Both the position numbers and the translations under genes were made by a program. DNA of 64,000 nt from Thiotrichaceae bacterium (GTDB taxonomy: Bacteria > Pseudomonadota > Gammaproteobacteria > Beggiatoales > Beggiatoaceae), in NCBI GenBank assembly GCA_011391085.1, contig JAABRD010000005.1:1-64000 (forward strand), in the 5' to 3' direction. Of the stretch, positions 1 to 9,620 are shown piece after piece. The notes under the pieces are model-generated. The model was not told the DNA's origin. It saw only the letters and a list, made by a program, of their open reading frames with translations, and ran no database searches. The first letter of the stretch is position 1. Each line of letters begins with the position of its first letter.

Positions 1-384
1 GGAGGACGCCATCATGACTATAAAATCTTTAACATCGAATTTCCGACCGCAACGGCATGGTTTGAACCTTTAAGGTGCCTGCTGGATTCAGGGTATCAAG
101 GAATTCACAAAGATTATCAGGGCGAAAACCTACAGATACCATTCAAACGGGGACGAAAATCAAAAAACCATCCCAACCCGACATTGACCGCTGAACAGCG
201 GGAATTCAATCGTGAGTTGAGTCGGCAACGAGTCCGGATTGAACATGCCATCAGTGGAATGAAGCGCTTTAACATTTTAGTCGACCGCTGTCGTGGCCGA
301 AAACCAGGTTTGATTGACGAGGTTCTCGTTATGTGTGCAGGTTTCTGGAATCTAAATGTTATCCAGAATGCACTTAAAATTTAA
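1..384 (+). CDS. IS5-like (DDE_Tnp_4) transposase, C-terminal part, cut by window edge
   Basis: The reading frame is open from base 1 and ends at TAA 382-384, giving about 127 residues. It contains a GGRHHDYKIF stretch, then LLDSGYQGI (second catalytic Asp) and RVRIEHAISGMKRF (catalytic Glu in the EH motif), the order seen in DDE_Tnp_4 transposases of the IS5 group. A TTG at 184 could start a shorter ORF, but homologous-looking sequence continues upstream of it, so it is not the real start. The first Asp and the N-terminus lie outside the window. I could not define a terminal inverted repeat downstream, so whether the element is intact is unknown. Confidence 0.8.
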   Translation, partial: GGRHHDYKIFNIEFPTATAWFEPLRCLLDSGYQGIHKDYQGENLQIPFKRGRKSKNHPNPTLTAEQREFNRELSRQRVRIEHAISGMKRFNILVDRCRGRKPGLIDEVLVMCAGFWNLNVIQNALKI

Positions 385-590
385 GGTGGTTAAGTCAGTC
401 AACGGTTTACGGTTTTTAGGTATGTTGGTTCAGTTTGTTAATTCCGGACAACTCTAGTTGTGTAATCATCACCCACTAGATTTTTTTAAAACTTGCCTCT
501 ATACTATTTTTGTTTTATTATATGCGTTACCACTCACCTTGTGTAAGAAGTGGTAAGAAACTAACTTTCTTTAACAGACACTCATTTTCT

Positions 591-755
591 GGTAGTGATG
601 CAATCTAGGTAAAATATCATGCAATTTCGCGTCGGTCTGGAACTCTGATTGAGATGATTAAATGAGGACTCTGAACGGAGGCTTGACCAATCAGAGTCCA
701 TCTGAAAATCATTCTAATCAGAGTTCAGACAGAGAACCCACATTGCCTCACTACC
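591..755 (+). mobile_element. MITE-like element, copy 1, with 8-bp target duplication
   Basis: A 165-bp element bounded by inverted ends GGTAGTGATGCAAT and ATTGCCTCACTACC. It is flanked by a perfect direct repeat CATTTTCT at 583-590 and 756-763. Inside, AACTCTGATT near 640 pairs with AATCAGAGTT near 716, so the whole element can fold into a long hairpin. There is no coding sequence. Its right end is 60 bp before the DUF697 gene, so it lies in that gene's promoter/leader region. The rest of the 385-815 gap shows nothing I recognise. Confidence 0.88.
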
Positions 756-815
756 CATTTTCTTTGGTGCCAAAAGGGCAAACCTTGTTTTCAACAAATA
801 GGAGTGATTACTCAA

Positions 816-1310
816 ATGAATAGTACAACCGCAGTCATGACAGAAGAAACAGGCGTCACCGAACAGAATCTCAGTTCCACCCAGGGACGTACTCAAAAAG
901 AACGTGCTATGAGCATTGTCAAGCGGTATACCTTGTTCAGTGCTGGTGTGGGAATTATCCCGCTACCCTTCCTTGACCAAGTGGCGATTGGCGGTCTCTT
1001 AGCGAAAATGCTTTATGAACTCACTCAGGTTTATAACGTGAAGTGGTCTGACCACCAAATCAAAATGATAGCCGCGGCTGCGTTAGGCGGTGCGCACGCG
1101 CAATGGATACCCTATTATCTTTTGCACTTGCCCAACCTCAATCAAAGTGCCCTGTTCGTGGGAATGACCTTTGCCAGACCTTTGACGGCAGGTGGTTTGG
1201 CGTATGCCATCGGGTCGTTGTTTGTCTCTCACTTTGAATCGGGGGCCTGGTTGAGACATAAGGAACCCAAGTTGTTTGGCAACCAACCGGAAGTGCAAAT
1301 GGCGGGTTAA
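816..1310 (+). CDS. DUF697 family membrane-associated protein
   Basis: This 164-residue protein has the DUF697 pattern: VKRYTLFSAGVGIIPLPFLDQVAIGGLLAKMLYELTQ, split by Gly/Pro into two hydrophobic helices, followed by a second hydrophobic region with GGLAYAIGSLF. DUF697 proteins are often membrane-associated and some are fused to small GTPases; the function is unknown. An upstream GTG at 804 overlaps the ribosome-binding sequence AGGAG (800-804), so ATG 816, 11 bp after it, is the better start. The first 30 residues are polar and Ser/Thr-rich. It stands alone on the plus strand between a MITE and a convergent methyltransferase gene. Confidence 0.75.
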   Translation: MNSTTAVMTEETGVTEQNLSSTQGRTQKERAMSIVKRYTLFSAGVGIIPLPFLDQVAIGGLLAKMLYELTQVYNVKWSDHQIKMIAAAALGGAHAQWIPYYLLHLPNLNQSALFVGMTFARPLTAGGLAYAIGSLFVSHFESGAWLRHKEPKLFGNQPEVQMAG

Positions 1311-1365
1311 ACTCGATGTTCAAGTTTTTCGGAAGCCCGGCCGGGCTGAAGCCATCTTGAGGTCA

Positions 1366-3957
1366 CTATTCAATCCCCGGCAATCCTTTCACAATCTCCA
1401 CCGTCTTTATACTCACCGTAATCACTCGCTTAATTAACTGCACAATATATTTCTCCTCTTCTAAACGATTTGGGTCATTGATGATGCCACTGCGTTTATC
1501 TTGACGGACTTGATACTGGTCCAGCACCGATTCTAAGGCGGAACGATTTCTCAGATGATACTCAAAGGTTTCAGGGGGTATCCCAATTAAACTCAAAGTA
1601 TCGTTATAAATCAAGGTCGTCTTATCTTTAGACAACTTCATTTTTTCTACTCGCCAATTCAACGGCGCCTTGGTGACCAACTGTAACGGATATTCAGGTT
1701 GCGTCTCATAGTGTAAATGCAAATCGGCTAATTGCTGACCTGCTTTAGCGAAGGCCCAGAAGTCTGAGGTATATGGCATTCTAGGCAATTCGCGTTTCAA
1801 ATTCGCGGCGTATTTTTCACGATAACCAGGGTGCTGCAAGAGGCCATAGACATAATAGAAAATATCCCACTTAGTAAGTTTATGGTTCTGATAGTGATCG
1901 CAAAAGGCTTGTAAGGCCCAATCGGTGAGGTTCTCATAGCGAGTGCTACCGCCTTCAGAATAGGTGTAGAAGGGAAAGCATTGAGTCTTTTCGAGGAAGT
2001 CAAGACCAGGAATCATATTCACCATTAGGGTTTGAAAAGGTTTGCCACTGCCTACTCCACTGACACAAATCACTCGATTTTCCAGTTCTGTCGCAGGCGT
2101 AGGAAAAATCGCAGGGAAACCATAAACTCGGTCATTAAACATTCTATCAAAATATAGATATGACTGGGTGAAGGGACGATAGAGAGAATGTCTAATTTGT
2201 AGTAAATGAAACTCTGCCAGCTTCCCACGTTGAAGGTTAGCTTTTAAACTTTCTCCCCAACTTAATTTCGTGTCTTCATAAGACACCCAATTATCTACCC
2301 AGTGCGCGAGTGCCTGTGGATCGGTGGGTTTGGGCAGGACTTGCAACCACTTGAATACTTGTTCGTTATAAGCCTCGATGGTGCGTTGCATATTGGTTGC
2401 AAGAAGGGCACGATTAAAATTATAGACCCACGCATCCCGATGTGTCGCAATCCCTAAACTAGATTTTTTAAACAACGTTCCAATCACGTCGTTGGAAGCG
2501 GTTTTATTAGCCTTGCAGACCAAAGGTGGCCAGTGTTGAAATTCTGGTTGTAAGCCGTTAGACAACCAAGTATGGTGCGAATCTGGCACCAGCCGTTGCC
2601 AAGTAAGGTTCTGTATATGTTGGTGCCTCACGAGATAATCTAATTTTTCCTGTTTACTTAAATGATCACCCACCTGTACATATTGAATCAGTGGCCCAGA
2701 ATGAGTCGTTTTCTTGACCAATAGATTGATACTGACTCCCACTCGAACTCCAAAAACATTTTGTGCCCCAGGCGTCTTTCTCACATTGCCACCCAAATCC
2801 AATAAGTAGATTTTACTAAATGTCTGGGCCAGATGTTCGCGCATTCCATCAAACGCAATATTATCTAAAAAGCCATTGTTAGTGACAAATGCAATAATTC
2901 CTTCGGAACTGTCTTTGAGTTTCTCGGTGGCCCAGGCAAACGCCTTCACATAAGGGTCATTCAATTTGCTGACACTGGTCGCTTTCGAGGGTTTTGCATA
3001 GTGTTCTTTCACCCACCCATCGACCACGGGGTACTTGCGATTCTTATTATTGTCATTCTCATCTTGTTGGCCGACATGATACGGTGGATTGCCTAAAATC
3101 ACCAGAATCTTCGCCTTCTTCTGCCGTTCCACCGGTGTGGTCTTCTCATCTGCAAGGAGAGAAGGTTGCTTCTCTTCTACCAATTCAAAGGTGTCCACCA
3201 AACTAATTCCTGTAAACGGCAGATATTTCTCAGTCCGTTCATAAAACGCCTGTTCAATATTTGCGCAGGCAAGATAGTAAGGTAGCAACATCACTTCATA
3301 GCAATGCAACTCTTCTCGATACTTCTGTTCCAATTGTGACGGGTTAATCTCGTGCAACACCCGCAGGAGAAAATTGCCAGTGCCCACAAAGGGGTCAAGA
3401 ATATGTACGCCAGGACTCGATAGGGAACATTGAAATTCTTGTTGTAAAATCTCCTCTACCGAGTGAACCATAAACTCCACGATAGGTTGCGGTGTATAGA
3501 CAATGCCGTATGTATCGGCCACTTTGAGGGCAACACTTTGAAAGAATTTTTCATATCCGACATTGAGAAATTCTTGTTTATGACTATACTCTGACAAGGT
3601 TGCAGCAGTTTGTTCGAAGGCCACATAAAAGTTATCAATGCGTTTGAGAAATTCATCACGATTAAAAGATTTAGAGGTCAATTTGGCAACCACTTTCTCA
3701 ATTTCTTTGGCCAGCCTATTCTGTGTGCGAAACTCTGGATTGTTAAACATCGTCTGAAACAGCCGTTCCGTCAACAAATGTTGCGCTAACATGTCTAAAA
3801 TGGTAGCATCAGTTAATTTGGGATTGAGGGCGTCACGACACAGGTTACTAAACTGTTCAAAGGCTTTCTTAAATGGTTTATGGGTTGTCAACTGGTCAGT
3901 GAGAATCTGCCTTAATGTTATCCCCAAGTCACCTATTTGTTTCTTGAAACGAATCAT
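1366..3957 (-). CDS. Type ISP-like adenine-specific DNA methyltransferase/specificity protein without helicase
   Basis: An 863-residue N6-adenine methyltransferase. Motif I is DPFVGTGNF (188-196) and the catalytic NPPY is at 290-293. The segment ahead, with YTPQPIVEFMV (about 154-164), resembles the coupler of type ISP enzymes. The C-terminal half looks like their target-recognition region. Classical type ISP enzymes are about 1,600 residues with an N-terminal nuclease and SF2 helicase; both are absent here and no such gene lies directly upstream. It is therefore either a solitary methyltransferase or the remains of a restriction system. Start is ATG 3957 with only a weak GGGA ahead. Function as DNA methyltransferase is well supported; restriction activity is not. 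Confidence 0.82.
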   Translation of the reverse strand: MIRFKKQIGDLGITLRQILTDQLTTHKPFKKAFEQFSNLCRDALNPKLTDATILDMLAQHLLTERLFQTMFNNPEFRTQNRLAKEIEKVVAKLTSKSFNRDEFLKRIDNFYVAFEQTAATLSEYSHKQEFLNVGYEKFFQSVALKVADTYGIVYTPQPIVEFMVHSVEEILQQEFQCSLSSPGVHILDPFVGTGNFLLRVLHEINPSQLEQKYREELHCYEVMLLPYYLACANIEQAFYERTEKYLPFTGISLVDTFELVEEKQPSLLADEKTTPVERQKKAKILVILGNPPYHVGQQDENDNNKNRKYPVVDGWVKEHYAKPSKATSVSKLNDPYVKAFAWATEKLKDSSEGIIAFVTNNGFLDNIAFDGMREHLAQTFSKIYLLDLGGNVRKTPGAQNVFGVRVGVSINLLVKKTTHSGPLIQYVQVGDHLSKQEKLDYLVRHQHIQNLTWQRLVPDSHHTWLSNGLQPEFQHWPPLVCKANKTASNDVIGTLFKKSSLGIATHRDAWVYNFNRALLATNMQRTIEAYNEQVFKWLQVLPKPTDPQALAHWVDNWVSYEDTKLSWGESLKANLQRGKLAEFHLLQIRHSLYRPFTQSYLYFDRMFNDRVYGFPAIFPTPATELENRVICVSGVGSGKPFQTLMVNMIPGLDFLEKTQCFPFYTYSEGGSTRYENLTDWALQAFCDHYQNHKLTKWDIFYYVYGLLQHPGYREKYAANLKRELPRMPYTSDFWAFAKAGQQLADLHLHYETQPEYPLQLVTKAPLNWRVEKMKLSKDKTTLIYNDTLSLIGIPPETFEYHLRNRSALESVLDQYQVRQDKRSGIINDPNRLEEEKYIVQLIKRVITVSIKTVEIVKGLPGIE

Positions 3958-4015
3958 TGTTGTTTCCCATTGTTGATACGCTGGTGGTTGATAATTAAAG
4001 TATAGCTTTGTCAGG

Positions 4016-4080
4016 AACAGGAACGTCCAGGAGGAGAAAGCGTAGCTTTGGACTCCTGGATTGGACTCCTAGATTGGGTT
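4016..4080. repeat. GGACTCC/GGAGTCC palindromic intergenic repeat
   Basis: A partial member of the repeat family with core GGACTCCTGG and AAAGCG(C/T)AGCTTTGG. The same family recurs between many genes here (about 6776, 12361, 17221, 38009, 48672, 49480, 50285). Confidence 0.6.
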
Positions 4081-4097
4081 ACTGGAAATGGTACTCC

Positions 4098-5609
4098 TTA
4101 ACCATTCACCACCTTTTTAATCATTCCAACAATCTTGTTTTGATCCTCTTCCGTCAAATACGGGTGCATGGGCAAACTCAACACTCGTTGCGCAACCGCT
4201 TCGGCCACCGGAAACTGACCCTTACCTAATTCCAGGTAAGCAAAAGCAGGTTGTAAATGTAATGGTGGAGAATAATGTACTGCGGTAGACAGGCCACGTT
4301 CCTTCAATTTTTGCTGAACTACGTCACGTTGGTCCACTTCTATCGTATATTGAGAGTAAACGCTAGTATTATGAGAAGCAATCACGGGAACTTTGACTTT
4401 GGGAAGACCATTTAGGAGTCGGGTGTAGATTGCACCAACTTTGGCACGATTTTCAATCTCTTTGGAAAAAATCGGCAGTTTAGCCATTAATATACTAGCT
4501 TGTAAGGTGTCGAGGCGACCACTCAATCCTATCATACGATAATGTGACTGTTTATCTTGACCATGTACGCGCAGTTGTCTCATCAATACCGCTAACTCGT
4601 CATCATCGGTAAAACAAGCCCCTGCGTTACCATACGCGCCCAACGGTTTGGAAGGGAAAAAACTGGTGCAACCAATTGTGGACAAGGCACAAGAGTGACG
4701 ATTTTTATAAGTTGCCCCAAAACTTTGTCCAGCATCTTCAATCACAGGTAACTTGCGTTCCGAGGCAACCAGTTTAATCAAGTCAAATTCAGCACATTGT
4801 CCAAACAAACTAGCAGGGACAATGGCTTTCGTTTTGGGAGTAATGGCCGTTTTCAATAAGAGTGGATTGAGGTTGTAAGTATGCGGATCAATGTCAACAA
4901 ACACCGGCTTTGCACCTAGTGACACAATCGCTTCTGCGGTTGCCACAAAATTAAACGGTGACGTGATCACTTCGTCCCCGGCCTTCACTCCCACAGCTTT
5001 TAAAGCCATTAGTAACGCCTGGCTACCACTGGCCACGGTGACACAATATTTGGTACCCACGTAGGCAGCCAGTTGACTTTCCAACCGTTGCACTTCGGGT
5101 CCTGAAATGTATTGACCATGTTTCAAGACGTTGACAAAACTCTTTTCCAGCGCGTGACGCAAGTTAAGTTGCGGAGTAACAAGGTCGATAAGGGGTTGTT
5201 CATCTTCATATTGGGCTAACATGGAATACACAGCTTCATGGTCACCCCATTCAATTTCAGGCGGTATCGATTCAAATTTGGGATTGTTGGTCCAAATAAT
5301 AGTCGTCCCAGGTAACACCGCCGCATCTAAACTCATCAGGGCTTGCGTTTTGTTGCGATGATTCGCAGGAATATCGCGCCAGTGGGCCGCCAGGGAAGAG
5401 AGAAATTGTACATTATTGCCGTCTAACCAGGTGGAGAGTGGGTGGTGACGTGCTGGTACAATTTGCGTTTCCAATAACGAGAGGGAACAGCAAGGTATCC
5501 AAAAGCGGACCGCGGATTTTTGGAGACGGGTGTAACGATGTTGAATGTCGTTAGGGGTGCGAGACAGTAAGCCTAAGAGGATGTCGTTGTCGAGAATGAT
5601 ATTTAGCAT
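4098..5609 (-). CDS. PIN-like domain fused to DegT/DnrJ/EryC1 sugar aminotransferase
   Basis: A 503-residue two-domain protein. Residues about 1-135 look like a PIN fold: IILDNDILLGLL at the N-terminus (D7), LLE around 45-47, SLDAA near 93-97, and IWTNNP at 105-110 where PIN proteins usually have Thr-x-Asp. Residues about 138-503 are a complete PLP-dependent sugar aminotransferase with ASGSQAL (193-199), EDAGQSFGA (291-299) and FFPSKPLG carrying the probable PLP lysine K321. Enzymes of this family transaminate nucleotide-linked keto-sugars. The fusion is unusual: DegT enzymes are normally about 370-400 residues. The altered last PIN acid suggests an inactive or altered nuclease domain. The domain boundary sits in one open frame with no frameshift sign. 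Confidence 0.82.
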   Translation of the reverse strand: MLNIILDNDILLGLLSRTPNDIQHRYTRLQKSAVRFWIPCCSLSLLETQIVPARHHPLSTWLDGNNVQFLSSLAAHWRDIPANHRNKTQALMSLDAAVLPGTTIIWTNNPKFESIPPEIEWGDHEAVYSMLAQYEDEQPLIDLVTPQLNLRHALEKSFVNVLKHGQYISGPEVQRLESQLAAYVGTKYCVTVASGSQALLMALKAVGVKAGDEVITSPFNFVATAEAIVSLGAKPVFVDIDPHTYNLNPLLLKTAITPKTKAIVPASLFGQCAEFDLIKLVASERKLPVIEDAGQSFGATYKNRHSCALSTIGCTSFFPSKPLGAYGNAGACFTDDDELAVLMRQLRVHGQDKQSHYRMIGLSGRLDTLQASILMAKLPIFSKEIENRAKVGAIYTRLLNGLPKVKVPVIASHNTSVYSQYTIEVDQRDVVQQKLKERGLSTAVHYSPPLHLQPAFAYLELGKGQFPVAEAVAQRVLSLPMHPYLTEEDQNKIVGMIKKVVNG

Positions 5610-5649
5610 AAAGAGGTTGACAAAGTCGATGGTTTTTTATTTATCAAAG

Positions 5650-5702
5650 GAAGTCCAAAACAGGTTTTGGACTCCGTTGTCCAAAACGTGTTTTGGACTC
5701 CA
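5650..5702. repeat. GTCCAAAACAGGTTTTGGAC repeat
   Basis: Two adjacent palindromes of the type GTCCAAAAC(A/G)...GTTTTGGACTCC between the convergent ends of neighbouring leaders. Either could act as a transcription stop, but there is no clear T tract. Confidence 0.6.
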
Positions 5703-5712
5703 ATCGCTATAT

Positions 5713-6624
5713 TTATTTGTTCTTCCACGCCCGCACCTCATTGTCATTCATCATAGGAATCACCAACAGTTTTTGGTCTGCCACGTAAGCATGGTCAGCA
5801 GAACCTGGTTTCAATTCCATGACCAGATGGGCGTTGCCTTTGGCATCCAAGTGAAACAGTTTGCCTACCATCCAGTCGGTGGCATAGTATCCACCCGTGC
5901 CATCTGCTTCCAGACCGTCCAGATTACCCACGGGTTTGTCAGCACCGAGTGAAGCAATTTTTTGGTCGGCAAAGGTGACCATTTTCAGATGACCTGCGGT
6001 AGTGGTCTCAAATCCTTGGGTACGAATCCCCCAACTGGCTATAACCAGACGTTGATCTTCGGCTAACAAACCATTGGGACTCAGGAGGTCAGGACTTCTT
6101 ACCCATTCCCCAAATTTGCCGGCACACAGACAGTAAATGGTATTGTCAAGCATGTCGGAAACATACACGTTGCCATTTTTATCGGCAGTGACATCGTTGA
6201 GGAATTTGGCGTCTTTCGCGACATGACGTTGGATGACTTTACCTTGGTTGATGTCAATAGCCACCAGACCGTCGACATCTGAGACGTATAAGGTGTCACC
6301 GACAATGGCCATGCCCTTGGGGGCATTGAGGCCGTCCTGGACCCACACTTTTTTCAGCAATTTACCGTCAAGGGAGACGATAGACAGGTATCCTTTACCG
6401 TCTTTTTCAGGTGGGTTGCCTTGGACATTGGAGACGTATAAACGTGCCCGGTTGGCGTCATATTTGACCGATTCCGGTTGGGCAAACCCCTCGGTGAGGG
6501 TCCAGGCGGGACTGAAACTAGGGGAGATTGACGAAGGTTCGGTAGCCATGGTGGTGCTACTGTTCACCGTAAGTACGAATAAAGCTGATAAAGCTGACAA
6601 GCAGATGGATGATTTTTTTAACAT
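5713..6624 (-). CDS. Secreted SMP-30/NHL-like beta-propeller protein
   Basis: A 303-residue protein with a signal peptide (MLKKSS, hydrophobic core, likely cut after TTMA, residue 27). The mature part has repeated blade motifs such as ARLYVSNVQGNPPEKDGKGYL, KGMAIVGDTLYVSD, GNVYVSDMLDNTIY and GLVAIDINQGKV, typical of six-bladed SMP-30/gluconolactonase or NHL propellers. It is therefore predicted periplasmic. No substrate can be assigned. AGGAGA lies just ahead of ATG 6624, which supports the start. It is monocistronic as far as visible, with repeats on both sides. Confidence 0.8.
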   Translation of the reverse strand: MLKKSSICLSALSALFVLTVNSSTTMATEPSSISPSFSPAWTLTEGFAQPESVKYDANRARLYVSNVQGNPPEKDGKGYLSIVSLDGKLLKKVWVQDGLNAPKGMAIVGDTLYVSDVDGLVAIDINQGKVIQRHVAKDAKFLNDVTADKNGNVYVSDMLDNTIYCLCAGKFGEWVRSPDLLSPNGLLAEDQRLVIASWGIRTQGFETTTAGHLKMVTFADQKIASLGADKPVGNLDGLEADGTGGYYATDWMVGKLFHLDAKGNAHLVMELKPGSADHAYVADQKLLVIPMMNDNEVRAWKNK

Positions 6625-6692
6625 GGTATTTTCTCCTGTTGTGGATTGATATAGTGATATTCTTCTACTTTTGTATCATTTATTCTTCCCTT

Positions 6693-6726
6693 GTAGGGTG
6701 GATACGCGCAGCGAAATCCACCCTAC
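6693..6726. repeat. GTAGGGTGGATAC / ATCCACCCTAC palindrome
   Basis: An inverted repeat with arms GTAGGGTGGAT and ATCCACCCTAC around a CGC-AGCG centre. The family recurs at 18472, 31580, 32929, 36882, 43634, 43854, 45587 and 51899. Confidence 0.75.
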
Positions 6727-6775
6727 ATTATTAAATAATAATCGTACCATGGATAAAGAATCTCACTATAAATAT

Positions 6776-6835
6776 CCAGGAGTTCAAAGCGCAGCTTTGC
6801 CAGGTCACGGACAAAGCTGCGCTTTGGACTCCTGG
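6776..6835. repeat. CCAGGAGT...ACTCCTGG palindrome
   Basis: A 60-bp imperfect palindrome with AAAGCGCAGCTTTG arms, a member of the GGAGTCC family. Confidence 0.7.
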
Positions 6836-6841
6836 AGTATG

Positions 6842-6945
6842 GTAAGAAACTAAGTTTCTTAAAGAAACTTAGTTTCTGTTGTACCGTTGGAGTATAGTAA
6901 GAAACTAAGTTTCTTAAAGAAACTTAGTTTCTGTTGTACCGTTGA
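6842..6945. repeat. Tandem pair of AAGAAACTAAGTTTCTT palindromes
   Basis: Two direct copies (55-bp period, 6842-6896 and 6897-6945) of a palindrome with arms GAAACTAAGTTTC and GAAACTTAGTTTC. They lie just after the rne stop codon. The same palindrome occurs near 18420, 27290 and 40230, and is split by another element at 54882-55003. Confidence 0.8.
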
Positions 6946-6952
6946 GTCAGGT

Positions 6953-9064
6953 TTACCGTTCTTCTCCTCCTGCTGGTTCCGTTTTCACTGTGTTGGCAAC
7001 CTTTGAATTGTCACCCACGGAGGTCTCCGAACGTTTGCGCCGACTATTGCGCCGGTTGCGGCGTACGTTCCCACTTGGACGGTTCAGAGGTACGCTCTTT
7101 TTAGGGGGTTCTGTGGTAATTGTTTTGTCCAATGATAAATCTGTGGTCAACACGATTTTCTTAGGCGCAGGCGCAGTGGTTGCGACAGGCTGGGCAATTT
7201 TTTGTGAAGGTGGCGGTGGTGGAACGGGTAACGGAGTCGTTGCCACGTTCTCTGAAGTTGCAACCGGGGTAGCTTCAGAAGACTTTGACAGTGGCGACGT
7301 TGGCGACGTTTCCAAAATTTCCTTGCCACTAAATAGGTTGCCTAAAATCCGCTGAAAGAGGCCCGATTTCTTGGGAGAAAATTCGGTCTCCGGCGGCTTT
7401 ATTTGAGTAGTCGGTGGCACAGTATGAACCACATTCTTCACAGCCGGTTCTTGTTCAGTTTCCGGGGCCGTTGGCTTTCGATAGTTGTCTATCAAATGAG
7501 TATCCCCTGGGGGTTCAATCAACTGGAAACTGGGTTTTTCCGTGGTAGCTTCTTTGTCCTTCTTGTCATCAAACCGCACCCGTTGCACTTCATAAGTAGG
7601 GGTGTGCATATTCGGATTAGGGATGATGACAATATTAATGAGTTGTCGTTCCTCAATTTCACGCACGGCTTGCCGTTTCTCATTGAGCAAAAAGGTAGCC
7701 ACTTCCACGGGTACTTGGGCAATCACCCGTGCGGTTTTTTCTTTCATGGCTTCTTCTTCCATGAGGCGTAAAATGGACAATGATAAGGAGTCCACACTGC
7801 GCAAACTGCCGTGTCCATGACATCTAGGACATACGATGCGGCTGGATTCTTCCAGCGACGGGCGCAGGCGTTGACGTGACATTTCTAGCAGACCGAAGCG
7901 CGAAATGCGTCCCACTTGAACCCGTGCCCGGTCCATTTTGAGGGCCTCTTTCAGGCGGTTTTCTACTTCCCGTTGATTGCGGTGACTTAGCATGTCAATA
8001 AAGTCAATGACAACCAGTCCTCCCAAATCACGTAAGCGTAGTTGACGCGCAATTTCTTCGACGGCCTCTAAATTGGTATTGAGGGCAGTTTCTTCAATGT
8101 CAACACCTTTCGTGGCCCGGGCCGAGTTGATGTCGATAGCCAATAAGGCTTCGGTATGGTCAAGCACAATGGCACCTCCAGAGGGGAGTTTCACCTCGCG
8201 TTGAAATGCCGATTCGATTTGGCTTTCAATCTGGAAGCGAGTGAACAAGGGCACATTGTCGCGATACAGCCGCACTTTATCCAAGTGGTGTGGCATCACT
8301 TGCCGCATAAATTCATTGGCTTCGCGGTAAATCTCTTCATCGTCGACCAAAATCTCGCCAATGTCTTCGCGTAAATAGTCACGAATGGCCCGAATGATGA
8401 CGTTACTTTCTTGGTAAATGAGAAAGGGTGCCGCATGTTTGGCGGCGGAAGCCTCAATTGCTTGCCATAATTGTAAGAGATATTCTAAATCCCATTTCAG
8501 TTCCTCGGACGTTTTATTGACGCCGGCGGTACGTAAAATAACGCCCATCCCGTCAGGAATTTCTAGGGAACTTAACACTTCTCGCGCTTCGCTACGGTCA
8601 TCCCCTTCAATGCGCCGTGACACGCCGCCGGCCCGTGGGTTATTGGGCATCAATACCAAATAACGGCCCGCTAAACTGATGAACGTGGTCAACGCGGCCC
8701 CCTTGGCGCCACGTTCTTCTTTATCCACCTGAACGATTAACTCTTGTCCCTCCTTGAGAACATCTTTGATATTTAGGCGCGATAAGGAGATAGGGGGAGA
8801 CACTTCTCCATTGGCACCGCTGCCGTATCTAAAGTAACCCCGGGAGACATCTTTCAGTGGCAAAAAGCCATGGCGTTCTGCGCCAAAATCAATGAAAGCA
8901 GCTTCCAAACTAGGTTCGATACGGGTAATTCGTCCTTTATAAATATTGGACTTGGTTTGTTTCCTGGCGGCCATTTCAATATCAAAATTGTAAAGTTTTT
9001 GGCCGTCAACCATAGCAACACGTAATTCTTCTGGTTGTGTTGCATTAATAAGTATTCTCTTCAT
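6953..9064 (-). CDS. rne: Ribonuclease E
   Basis: A 703-residue endoribonuclease E starting [17 protein letters not shown]. The S1 domain follows (about 38-125, with [24 protein letters not shown]). The DNase I-like catalytic domain has Mg-ligands D311 in LLAIDINSA and D354 in VVIDFIDM. The zinc link CPRC is at 412-415. The C-terminal 200 residues are Pro/Thr-rich and end in an Arg-rich patch ([11 protein letters not shown]), a shorter scaffold than the 1,061-residue E. coli protein. The open frame extends 49 codons upstream, but ATG 9064 gives the family N-terminus and has AAGGA 11 bp before it. It starts mRNA decay and processes rRNA/tRNA. It is divergent from rluC, as in enterics. Confidence 0.97.
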   Translation of the reverse strand: MKRILINATQPEELRVAMVDGQKLYNFDIEMAARKQTKSNIYKGRITRIEPSLEAAFIDFGAERHGFLPLKDVSRGYFRYGSGANGEVSPPISLSRLNIKDVLKEGQELIVQVDKEERGAKGAALTTFISLAGRYLVLMPNNPRAGGVSRRIEGDDRSEAREVLSSLEIPDGMGVILRTAGVNKTSEELKWDLEYLLQLWQAIEASAAKHAAPFLIYQESNVIIRAIRDYLREDIGEILVDDEEIYREANEFMRQVMPHHLDKVRLYRDNVPLFTRFQIESQIESAFQREVKLPSGGAIVLDHTEALLAIDINSARATKGVDIEETALNTNLEAVEEIARQLRLRDLGGLVVIDFIDMLSHRNQREVENRLKEALKMDRARVQVGRISRFGLLEMSRQRLRPSLEESSRIVCPRCHGHGSLRSVDSLSLSILRLMEEEAMKEKTARVIAQVPVEVATFLLNEKRQAVREIEERQLINIVIIPNPNMHTPTYEVQRVRFDDKKDKEATTEKPSFQLIEPPGDTHLIDNYRKPTAPETEQEPAVKNVVHTVPPTTQIKPPETEFSPKKSGLFQRILGNLFSGKEILETSPTSPLSKSSEATPVATSENVATTPLPVPPPPPSQKIAQPVATTAPAPKKIVLTTDLSLDKTITTEPPKKSVPLNRPSGNVRRNRRNSRRKRSETSVGDNSKVANTVKTEPAGGEER

Positions 9065-9461
9065 AAGGTCTGTTATCCTTAGATTAGAGTAAAAATGCCC
9101 TTCCGTTTCAACTTGGAGTTTGGGTTTTCGCTGTTGGAGGTTTCGCCGTTGGCAATGGGATGTTGAACTATTTTTTTTCTTTTTTGACCCTTCCAAACTG
9201 CGTTTCTCCAAAATCGATCCAAATGAAAAAGATGTTGGGCTGTGATACCTTGTTAGGCATAAAAGGTAACGAAACTAGGTTATTTTTCTTACCAGTGTCT
9301 TTACACGATTGGTATAAAGTTTTGTTACCGCGCCTGACATGAGGGGGGTGGAAATAGCCAGAGTTAGGTTAAAGTAAAGCCTGGGGTAAGGCGGATATGT
9401 TTTGATCCACACTACGGGTTTTTTGAAGTCGCATACGACGACGCAAATTTTCTAAACCTAA

Positions 9462-9620
9462 TTAGGACTTACGCACTCACCCCACCCCACCCCACCCCAC
9501 CCCGCACACGGGGAGGGAGTCATTCCCCCCCGCACACGGGGGAGAGTCATTCCCCCCGCGTGCGGGGGGCTAGGGGGGGTGTCAACTCAACGAGTTACAA
9601 AAACAGTTGCGTAAGTCCTG
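9462..9620. mobile_element. MITE-like element with AGGACTTACGCA ends
   Basis: A 159-bp element with inverted ends AGGACTTACGCA (9464-9475) and TGCGTAAGTCCT (9608-9619). ACCTAA occurs immediately on both sides (9456-9461, 9621-9626), a possible target duplication. The interior holds five CACCC-type repeats and hairpins of CCCCGCACACGGGG, which could form G-rich structures on the minus strand. The rest of the 9065-10000 gap is AT-rich and contains the divergent rne and rluC leaders; no gene is seen. The element lies about 400 bp upstream of the rne start. Confidence 0.75.

Noticed and set aside
184-384. Separate 66-residue gene from TTG 184
   Set aside because: The same frame is open to base 1 with transposase motifs, so it is the end of a longer transposase.
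9065-9211. 49-codon N-terminal extension of RNase E
   Set aside because: Lysine/serine-rich sequence unlike the family; [10 protein letters not shown] at 9064 is the conserved start with a ribosome-binding site.
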